A stretch of DNA of 7,372 nt from JAMQKA01 sp033722415 (GTDB lineage Bacteria; Bacteroidota; Rhodothermia; Balneolales; Balneolaceae): NCBI GenBank assembly GCA_033722415.1, contig JAWVZC010000216.1, forward strand, positions 1 to 7,372, written 5' to 3'. The stretch's first letter is position 1; every line of letters starts with the position of its first letter. The position numbers and the translations under genes were made by a program. The notes under the pieces are model-generated. The model made no database searches and was not told where the DNA came from. It worked only from the letters and a program-made list of their open reading frames with translations. Positions 1 through 4,720 of this stretch are shown here, one piece after another.

Positions 1-693
1 CAGTCGAATCTGTGGGTGGGTATGACCAAGGAGGCGGCCCACCAGCTGGGCACGCCGTTGTCCAGCCTGTACGGTTGGGTTGAACTGCTGCGGGATGAGA
101 AAAAGGGCGATGAGTTCACTGAAAACGTATGCAATGAGCTTGAAAAGGATATTACCCGCCTGCGGGGAGTGGCTGAGCGATTTAACAAGATCGGTTCGGA
201 ACCGGAGCTGCAGTCGAAACGGATCGGACCGCTGCTGGATCAGGTGATCGATTATATGGAACAGCGCCTGCCACAGCTGGGCAAGCACGTGGAGGTACGC
301 CGGAACTTCGACCGGAACCTGCGGGCCAAGGTAAACACGGAGCTGTTTCAGTGGGCAATCGAAAACCTGCTGAAAAATGCGATGGATGCGATCAAATCGA
401 GCAGTGACAATGCTTATGTGGAAGTGAGCACCCGGCGCATGGAGGATGACCTGATGATCGATATAGCGGATTCCGGGGTGGGGATGGACAAGAGTGTACA
501 CCAGGAGATTTTCAAGCCGGGATACAGCACCAAGAAGCGGGGATGGGGACTGGGACTGAGCCTCACCAACCGAATTATTGAGAACTACCACAAGGGACGG
601 GTATTTGTTCTGAACTCGGAGGAGGGAAAAGGGACTACGATACGGATCGTTCTGAAGCTGGATTTGGGAAGTAAGGAGCAGAAGAACCAGTAA
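1..693 (+). CDS. Sensor histidine kinase, C-terminal part (5' end outside window)
   Basis: This is the catalytic half of a two-component sensor kinase, which autophosphorylates a histidine and passes the phosphate to a response regulator. The frame is open from base 1, so the GTG at 16 is internal and not the start; 230 codons are visible. The dimerisation/H-box is at residues 12-20 (AHQLGTPLS, phospho-acceptor H14). The ATP-binding domain follows: N-box around residues 118-129 (WAIENLLKNAMD), G1 box DSGVGMD near 157-163, and glycine-rich G2 box GWGLGLSLTN near 181-190. The residue after the histidine is Q rather than the usual acidic E/D of the classical H-box; HQLGTP kinases are common in Bacteroidota-like bacteria, so I read this as a family variant, not a defect. 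The C-terminus ends soon after the ATPase fold, so no receiver domain is fused. No response regulator gene follows; the next gene is convergent. The sensor input domain and signal cannot be seen. Confidence 0.95.
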   Translation, partial: QSNLWVGMTKEAAHQLGTPLSSLYGWVELLRDEKKGDEFTENVCNELEKDITRLRGVAERFNKIGSEPELQSKRIGPLLDQVIDYMEQRLPQLGKHVEVRRNFDRNLRAKVNTELFQWAIENLLKNAMDAIKSSSDNAYVEVSTRRMEDDLMIDIADSGVGMDKSVHQEIFKPGYSTKKRGWGLGLSLTNRIIENYHKGRVFVLNSEEGKGTTIRIVLKLDLGSKEQKNQ

Positions 694-831
694 TCCCAAA
701 TCTACAGCTTTATCGCACTTCTCCCCAGTTCCTGGTTACAGTTGTGTGATAGGCATTACCTATACCATACCAGCTGGCGGACAGTCAGGGGGAGGATCGT
801 GTCGATGCTGTTTTGTGGAAGCCTTCGAAGG

Positions 832-864
832 AGCGTGCCATGTGCGGGAATTCAGCGGCACGCT
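832..864. repeat. Perfect 8-bp inverted repeat (stem-loop)
   Basis: AGCGTGCC (832-839) and GGCACGCT (857-864) are exact reverse complements separated by 17 bases. No T-run follows on either strand, so it does not look like a simple intrinsic terminator. It lies between convergent genes. Confidence 0.5.
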
Positions 865-897
865 ATCGGAAAAGCTGAAGATCGGGAAGGTCGAGTG

Positions 898-915
898 CAA
901 TAAACCCCGCCGGGG
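898..915 (-). terminator. Possible weak intrinsic terminator for the sigma factor gene
   Basis: On the minus strand, about 27 bases after the sigma factor stop codon, CCCC-GGC-GGGG forms a short all-GC stem, followed directly by TTTATT. The stem is only 4 bp and the T-run is interrupted, so this is a weak candidate. Confidence 0.3.
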
Positions 916-941
916 AGTGGAAAGTGAAACCTGTAACTGCG

Positions 942-1517
942 TTAATCGGGTTGGTAGCCCCGTTTCTGGGCATAGTCCATCAGTTCCGCTTTCAGCAGGT
1001 TTCGGCCGCGGTGCAGGCGGGAGCGTATGGTACCGATCGGCACATCCAGCATGTTGGCGATCTCCTCGTAGGTGAAGCCCTCGACATCACACAGCAGTAC
1101 CACTGTGCGGAAATCCTCAGGCAATTGTTCCAGGGCATCGGAGATGTCATCGTCGATCAGTTCGCGGAACATGCGATCTTCCAGGTCGGAGGTATCCGTC
1201 CGCTCGGCACGGATCGTTTCGTAGAACGTGGCCACCTCGTCATAGTCAACCTGATTCGGCTGTTTTGATTGCTTCCGGTAGTTGTTGATATAGGAGTTTT
1301 TCAGGATTCGGAAAAGCCAGGCCTTGGCGTTCGTACCCTTCTCATAGCTGCTGAAGAACCGGTAGGCTTTTACAATCGTATCCTGTACCAGGTCTTCCGC
1401 ATCGTTGGGGTCGGATGTCAGGCGAAGCGCAAAATTATACAAAGCATCCAGATGAGGAATAATTTCTTCCTCAAAATCTTCCTGCTTCTTGACTTCTTCT
1501 TTGGTTAATTCGGCCAT
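942..1517 (-). CDS. ECF (sigma-70 family) RNA polymerase sigma factor, SigR/ECF12-like
   Basis: A 191-residue alternative sigma factor that directs RNA polymerase to a specific promoter set. Region 2 spans about residues 21-88, with the core-binding string DAEDLVQDT at 39-47 and then GTNAKAWLFRIL and NSYINNYRK, strings typical of the SigR/ECF12 group (oxidative or disulfide stress in Actinobacteria). Region 4 spans about 125-180, with the helix-turn-helix GFTYEEIANMLDVPIGTIRS near 147-166 that reads the -35 element. The linker at about 89-124 is acidic. The length is normal for the family and no C-terminal extension is present. ATG at 1517 is chosen because the N-terminus fits the family; there is no clear Shine-Dalgarno just upstream. 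Such sigma factors usually sit beside a zinc-binding anti-sigma gene, but none lies in the 248 bases downstream or on the upstream side. The regulon cannot be told from the sequence. Confidence 0.95.
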   Translation of the reverse strand: MAELTKEEVKKQEDFEEEIIPHLDALYNFALRLTSDPNDAEDLVQDTIVKAYRFFSSYEKGTNAKAWLFRILKNSYINNYRKQSKQPNQVDYDEVATFYETIRAERTDTSDLEDRMFRELIDDDISDALEQLPEDFRTVVLLCDVEGFTYEEIANMLDVPIGTIRSRLHRGRNLLKAELMDYAQKRGYQPD

Positions 1518-1558
1518 CCCGAACTGGCAACTTTACTGGTGATTAAACATCGTTTGGA

Positions 1559-1622
1559 CAAAGAGAATATGAATATATCGAATAATTCATGAAAGAACTT
1601 GAAAACATTTACCTTCTCTTTG
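1559..1622. repeat. Perfect 9-bp inverted repeat upstream of the sigma factor
   Basis: CAAAGAGAA (1559-1567) and TTCTCTTTG (1614-1622) are exact reverse complements with 46 AT-rich bases between. They lie 42-105 bases upstream of the sigma start codon, where an operator could sit. Each arm read outward, TCTCTTTG, also resembles the Bacteroidota -7 word TAnnTTTG with one mismatch. A chance match of this size is possible. Confidence 0.35.
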
Positions 1623-1729
1623 CTGAAAGATCGAATTGTGAGTATATCAAATATCTGAATAAAATTTAAATAGATTGTATTGATATAAGCAGTAATCGTT
1701 TTCTAACTCATGTACATAATTCAGCAAGA

Positions 1730-1776
1730 CCGCTGGTAGCAGCGGACGGATTGCCGTCATACAGGTCATCCAATCC
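1730..1776. repeat. Two adjacent small stem-loops
   Basis: CCGCTG (1730-1735) and CAGCGG (1740-1745) form a 6-bp stem with a 4-base GTAG loop. Next to it, GGATTG (1748-1753) and CAATCC (1771-1776) form a 6-bp stem with a 17-base loop. They lie 60-105 bases beyond the protease stop on the minus strand. They lack a T-run, so an intrinsic terminator is unlikely; 3'-end processing or attenuation structures are possible. Confidence 0.35.
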
Positions 1777-1834
1777 ACATCTGGTAAGCCTAACGAATGG
1801 ATTTAAAGAACTCGTGAAGCGGAAGTGTAAAAAA

Positions 1835-2566
1835 TTATAAAAAGGCAACAACAAGTATATCGTAGAGCGCATGGGTCCAGGCTGCCAAGCCAAAACCACG
1901 CCATACATAAATGCCGTTGAGCGCCAGCCCAAACAGAAACCGAAACAGGAACGAACCCATGGTAAAAGGATCGCCCAGCATCCCGATATAGTGGACGGCA
2001 CTGAATATCGCGGCTGCCAGCAGAACGGCCGCCGTTACCGCCACCCATTTCTTGGAGAGCAGGAATTTGAAAAGATAGATCAGCAGGCTGACCAGGATTA
2101 CCCGGAAGAAAAGCTCCTCGTAAAGGCCGGCGCCGAGCGACAGGGCCAGTTGCTGCATCGTGGTCAGCGACTCCACCGAGCTGACCTGGACCATATGAAG
2201 CAGGGATTCCAGGGTTTGCGAAATGATCAACGCCAGCAGGTAGGCATACACGCCCGCCTCAACCAGCATCAGTAAAAAATAGTTGATTTTAAGGGTACCA
2301 AGCTTGTTACGTTCCCGGTAGATTATGAAGATGCCCAGTAACGCCACAAAAATAAGCGTAATGGAGAGTACATCCTGTCCCACCTGCGCAAACAGGGTTT
2401 TGATCCACACATCGACAGATATTCTCACTACCTGTTCGGCATCCGGCTGCGTAATAAATATCAGAGCCTCATAGAGCAGCAGCAGCGGCAAACTTATCAG
2501 GTAACTGTATAGCAGGTTATGGGTACTCCTGAAGTAGATTTTGGCGGCCGATAGCGGTTTACTCAT
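1835..2566 (-). CDS. CPBP-family intramembrane metalloprotease (Abi/Rce1-like)
   Basis: A 243-residue multi-pass membrane protein of the CPBP family, glutamate-dependent intramembrane proteases related to Rce1. All core motifs are present: EELFFR at 150-155 (catalytic glutamate pair and arginine), FSAVH at 188-192, and HALYD at 232-236. Hydrophobic segments lie at about 20-38, 66-84, 95-116, 140-170, 174-196 and 203-240, as expected for the family. Its ATG overlaps the stop of the LysM gene by four bases (ATGA at 2563-2566), which suggests translational coupling; AGGA a few bases upstream may act as ribosome binding site. It is the last gene of a TPR-LysM/RlpA-CPBP operon, so a role in processing envelope proteins is a fair inference. 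The natural substrate is unknown, and many bacterial CPBP proteins have no proven function. Confidence 0.93.
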   Translation of the reverse strand: MSKPLSAAKIYFRSTHNLLYSYLISLPLLLLYEALIFITQPDAEQVVRISVDVWIKTLFAQVGQDVLSITLIFVALLGIFIIYRERNKLGTLKINYFLLMLVEAGVYAYLLALIISQTLESLLHMVQVSSVESLTTMQQLALSLGAGLYEELFFRVILVSLLIYLFKFLLSKKWVAVTAAVLLAAAIFSAVHYIGMLGDPFTMGSFLFRFLFGLALNGIYVWRGFGLAAWTHALYDILVVAFL

Positions 2567-3717
2567 TGATCCTGATACATGTTAACACTGGCACTGGCTG
2601 AGGGATCCAGATCAAGCGCCCGGAGTGCAGCCTGCGATAGCTTGAGTCCTTCACCGGTAAAGCGATCGTTGATACGCACAAATATCCCTTTTTGATTCGT
2701 CGGGTTGCGAATAAAAATCACATTCCCCAGCGCAATGTTGGCATGTGCCGCCGTCAGTGAACCCGGGTTGTAGAGTTCACCGCTGGTGGTCGTTGTTCCC
2801 GATTCGTCAGGACCGTACCGGGTGACCGGTGTTTGCCCCAGGGATTTCATGTTTGACTGCACGAGGTAAGGGTTTTGATAATTGCGGGAGGGGGGCAGCA
2901 GTACCGTTACCCGTTGTCCGCTCCGCAGTGATGTGGAAATATCGGGATTAAGTGCCCGGAACTCCGCTTCGGTCATGTTGTACCGGCGCAGCAGGTCGCG
3001 GAGTGTGGTACCCTGCGCGACACGGTGTACCACGAAGGCTCCCTGCGGGGTCGATTCTTCGGCACTCTCGGCAACTGAGGGTGCCGCCTGGGAGACCTTG
3101 CGAACGGTCAGGCGTTGCCCGATCCGGATGGTATTTGAGGTAAGATCATTCAGGCTTTTAAGTTCCGACAGGGTCATGTTGTGATCGCGGGCAATTTCAT
3201 AGAGCGTATCCCCGCTTTTTACCGTGTAGTAGGTATTGGATCGCGTGGGCGTGTTCACGACCAGGGAGGTCCCGGCGCTGTCCGGTAGATTTTGTTGTTG
3301 CCGGTCCGGGCGATAGATCGTCAGCTCCTGTCCCACAGCCAGTGCATTTTCCTGCAGGCTGTTCCACTGTTTGATTTCGGTAATGCTAACCCCGTACTGT
3401 TTGGAGATCGAGAACAGGGTTTCTCTCGGCTGCACTTTGTGTATGATCCGATTCTCCTGAGACTGCTCCTGACGGTCCACCACAAGGCGCTGTCCCACCC
3501 GCAGCTGATCACTCGAAAGGTTATTCCATTCACGCAGCTTGTCCACACTTACATCATACTGTTTCGAGATGCTGAACAGTGTTTCACCGGCTTTCACGGT
3601 ATGGGTGGTCTCCACCTGAGCGATTGCGGATATGCCGAATCCCAGGAAAATGAGCAGCAGACACAGTACCCTGAAAGCGGGCAAGTGCAGGGATGGGATG
3701 TAGGTATTATTCTTCAT
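2563..3717 (-). CDS. Secreted LysM-repeat protein with C-terminal RlpA-like double-psi beta-barrel
   Basis: A 384-residue exported cell-wall protein. A signal peptide covers about residues 1-34: basic start, hydrophobic core FRVLCLLLIFLGFGI, and likely cleavage after AIA or AIAQ. Four LysM peptidoglycan-binding domains follow at about 38-80, 92-134, 163-205 and 230-272, each ending in the VGQ/IGQ/SGQ-x-LTV pattern. Domains 1 and 2 are the most alike (both contain ETLFSISKQY). The C-terminal part, about 298-370, resembles the RlpA double-psi beta-barrel: SGELYNPGSLTAAH, then VRINDRF. H325 and D351 match the catalytic His/Asp positions described for lytic transglycosylase RlpA, so cleavage of naked glycan strands is plausible but unproven. 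LysM domains take the place of the SPOR domain of proteobacterial RlpA. The start at 3717 overlaps the TPR stop (ATGA, 3714-3717), with GGAG eight bases upstream as ribosome binding site. Lipoprotein export is unlikely: no lipobox cysteine follows the hydrophobic core. Confidence 0.93.
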   Translation of the reverse strand: MKNNTYIPSLHLPAFRVLCLLLIFLGFGISAIAQVETTHTVKAGETLFSISKQYDVSVDKLREWNNLSSDQLRVGQRLVVDRQEQSQENRIIHKVQPRETLFSISKQYGVSITEIKQWNSLQENALAVGQELTIYRPDRQQQNLPDSAGTSLVVNTPTRSNTYYTVKSGDTLYEIARDHNMTLSELKSLNDLTSNTIRIGQRLTVRKVSQAAPSVAESAEESTPQGAFVVHRVAQGTTLRDLLRRYNMTEAEFRALNPDISTSLRSGQRVTVLLPPSRNYQNPYLVQSNMKSLGQTPVTRYGPDESGTTTTSGELYNPGSLTAAHANIALGNVIFIRNPTNQKGIFVRINDRFTGEGLKLSQAALRALDLDPSASASVNMYQDQ

Positions 3718-4058
3718 CGATTCAACTCCGTATTTAGTTCAGCCAGTGCTTCCTTCAGTTCCGAAACGGTACGCTGATGGTCCTTATTGGCTGAAGCGAT
3801 TTCAATCCCTTCTTTATAGGTTGCAACCGCTTTCTCATTCATGTTCAGCAGTTCATATATATGACCAAGGTGGTAATATACACCGATGTACCCGGGGTCA
3901 TTGTTCCGGATCGACTCAAAGAGGATACGCGCCTTGTCATACCGATCCCTTTTTTTGAATTCGAGAGCAAGGGCAAATTTCGAAAAGGAATCATTCGGAT
4001 CCTCCCGGATTTGCTGAGCCAGTATCTTCAACTTGTTTTTATCGCCGTTTGACGCCAT
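3714..4058 (-). CDS. Small tetratricopeptide repeat (TPR) protein
   Basis: A 114-residue protein made almost wholly of TPR helices, which form protein-binding surfaces. Two full repeats are visible: about residues 24-57 (FALALEFKKRDRYDKA then LFESI) and 58-91 (YYHLGHIYELLNMNEKA then YKEGI). An N-terminal helix (about 6-19) and a charged C-terminal helix (about 94-113) flank them. No signal peptide or membrane segment is present, so it is probably cytoplasmic. ATG at 4058 has AGGG about eight bases upstream and a Bacteroidota-like promoter word just before it. It is the first gene of the operon and ends in an ATGA overlap with the LysM/RlpA gene, so it is likely made together with the envelope proteins downstream. 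Its binding partner cannot be told. Confidence 0.9.
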   Translation of the reverse strand: MASNGDKNKLKILAQQIREDPNDSFSKFALALEFKKRDRYDKARILFESIRNNDPGYIGVYYHLGHIYELLNMNEKAVATYKEGIEIASANKDHQRTVSELKEALAELNTELNR

Positions 4059-4069
4059 CGCCTACCCTG

Positions 4070-4097
4070 CAAAGTTATCTATGCTCCAATATTCAAA
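4070..4097 (-). promoter_or_regulatory. Candidate Bacteroidota-type promoter of the TPR-LysM-CPBP operon
   Basis: On the minus strand TAACTTTG (4077-4070) matches the -7 consensus TAnnTTTG exactly, and TTTG (4097-4094) sits 16 bases upstream as a -33 element, one base shorter than the usual 17-23 spacing. Transcription would begin roughly 4-8 bases before the TPR start codon, giving an almost leaderless mRNA. Whether this organism uses that promoter type is inferred. Confidence 0.4.
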
Positions 4098-4216
4098 ACT
4101 GTTGAAAAATAAGGAAATTATGGCAACCTGAAACGGTTCGATTCAATTTCCCGAATGTCGTGCGAGATGGCTCTCTTGCGCACCGGATATTCCGGACATT
4201 TCTTCTTAATAACAGG

Positions 4217-4720
4217 TTACATAACCGGCTTGAGAAGCCGGGGAATAACCATCCATTTCAGCTGTGTTAGCCCGGGCTTCACCTGCTGCCACCGGTTGGC
4301 GGGCTGTTCAAAGCAGATAAGCGCTGCGGTAGGAACCCGGATATTGCCGTTGCCCGCTAACAGGTTGGCCAGCTCTTCCATGTTGGGGTTGTGCCCGACC
4401 AGCATAACCCGCTTGATGTTGTCCGGGGCCCCTTGTATGGCTTCGCGGTAGTCGGTCACCGAGCCGTAATAGAGATCATCATTCCATGAGACGATTTCCT
4501 CGTCCAGCCCGGCTGCCGTAAGACATAGAGTAGTGGTTTCCTTGGCTCGTTCGGCAGGCGAAGAAACGATGTGACCCGGAAGATAGCCCGTTTTTTTGAG
4601 GAAGGTTCCCATTCGGGGAGCATCCTTCTGCCCGCGGGAGGCCAGGGGCCGGTCAAAGTCCTTAAGTTGCGGTATTTCGTGTGATGACTTGGCGTGGCGC
4701 AGCAGCAGTATCTGTTTCAT
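4217..4720 (-). CDS. sixA: SixA-type phosphohistidine phosphatase (histidine phosphatase superfamily)
   Basis: A 167-residue cytoplasmic phosphatase of the RHG/histidine phosphatase branch. The signature LLLRHAKSSHE lies at residues 5-15, with nucleophile H9 and R8; the second arginine sits in SSPAERAKET (R58), and the second catalytic histidine in MLVGHNPNM (H110). The short length, without an inserted lid domain, fits SixA, which removes phosphate from histidine phosphotransfer domains in E. coli (ArcB; later work also points to the nitrogen phosphotransferase system). I start it at ATG 4720 because MKQILLLRHAKSS is the family N-terminus; the open frame extends to 4813, but that part lies inside the transporter gene and has no family likeness. 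ATG 4720 overlaps the transporter stop as ATGA (4717-4720). The substrate here is unknown; the histidine kinase in this window is far away and on the other strand. Confidence 0.92.
   Translation of the reverse strand: MKQILLLRHAKSSHEIPQLKDFDRPLASRGQKDAPRMGTFLKKTGYLPGHIVSSPAERAKETTTLCLTAAGLDEEIVSWNDDLYYGSVTDYREAIQGAPDNIKRVMLVGHNPNMEELANLLAGNGNIRVPTAALICFEQPANRWQQVKPGLTQLKWMVIPRLLKPVM
4225..4241 (-). terminator. Stem-loop overlapping the 3' end of sixA, possible terminator
   Basis: CCGGCTT (4225-4231) and AAGCCGG (4235-4241) form a perfect 7-bp stem with a 3-base loop, within the last codons of sixA. On the minus strand it is followed by TTATGTAACCTGTTATTAAG, which is AT-rich but not a clean T-run. 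A second small stem, CCGGA/TCCGG at 4183-4195, lies just beyond. Together they could end the MATE-SixA transcript before the TPR promoter. Confidence 0.4.

Larger units (their letters stand above)
694..941. other. Non-coding gap between convergent genes, rich in inverted repeats
   Basis: This 248-base gap separates the stop codons of the histidine kinase and the sigma factor. I see no convincing gene in it. It holds several complementary arms: GGTTACAG at 734-741 can pair with CTGTAACT at 931-938 (one G-U) and would close the whole segment; AGCGTGCC at 832-839 pairs perfectly with GGCACGCT at 857-864; CCTTCGAAGG at 822-831 is a perfect palindrome; CCCC/GGGG at 905-915 form a tight hairpin; CCAG/CTGG at 725-735 form another. 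The base composition resembles the coding regions rather than the AT-rich spacer at 1518-1834. It could be a structured RNA, a decayed gene, or a bidirectional 3' region with terminators. Which strand would carry an RNA is not clear. Confidence 0.4.
1518..1834. other. AT-rich intergenic region with sigma factor promoter zone; no gene
   Basis: This 317-base spacer lies between the start of the sigma gene and the stop of the CPBP protease gene, both on the minus strand, so it should hold the sigma gene's promoter and the 3' end of the protease operon. I see no gene. Bases 1540-1720 are strongly AT-rich. No minus-strand -35/-10 pair or TTG/TAnnTTTG pair with good spacing stands out, so I do not name a promoter. 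Structured elements are a 9-bp inverted repeat at 1559/1622 and two small stem-loops at 1730-1776. A run of six T on the minus strand just after the protease stop (about 1829-1834) has no hairpin before it. Confidence 0.6.

Noticed and set aside
872..918. GGGAAGGTCGAGTGCAA and CCCCGCC recall conserved cobalamin riboswitch strings
   Set aside because: The other conserved boxes are missing or in the wrong order, and no gene starts downstream on that strand; the sigma factor is convergent.
746..1075. Plus-strand 109-codon frame rich in cysteine (CRCC and CNC strings) across the convergent gap
   Set aside because: It starts at a GTG with no ribosome binding site, and its second part is antisense to the well-supported sigma factor gene. 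No zinc-binding pattern of the anti-sigma type (HxxxCxxC) is present.
1788..1794. GCCTAAC, an integron attC-like core half-site (RYYYAAC)
   Set aside because: No matching GTTRRRY partner lies to the right at attC distance, and there is no integrase or cassette array.
1708..2001. Minus-strand 97-codon frame extending past the CPBP stop
   Set aside because: Most of it is a shadow of the CPBP gene. The tail beyond 1834 has no start of its own and no recognisable domain, though a decayed gene end cannot be excluded.
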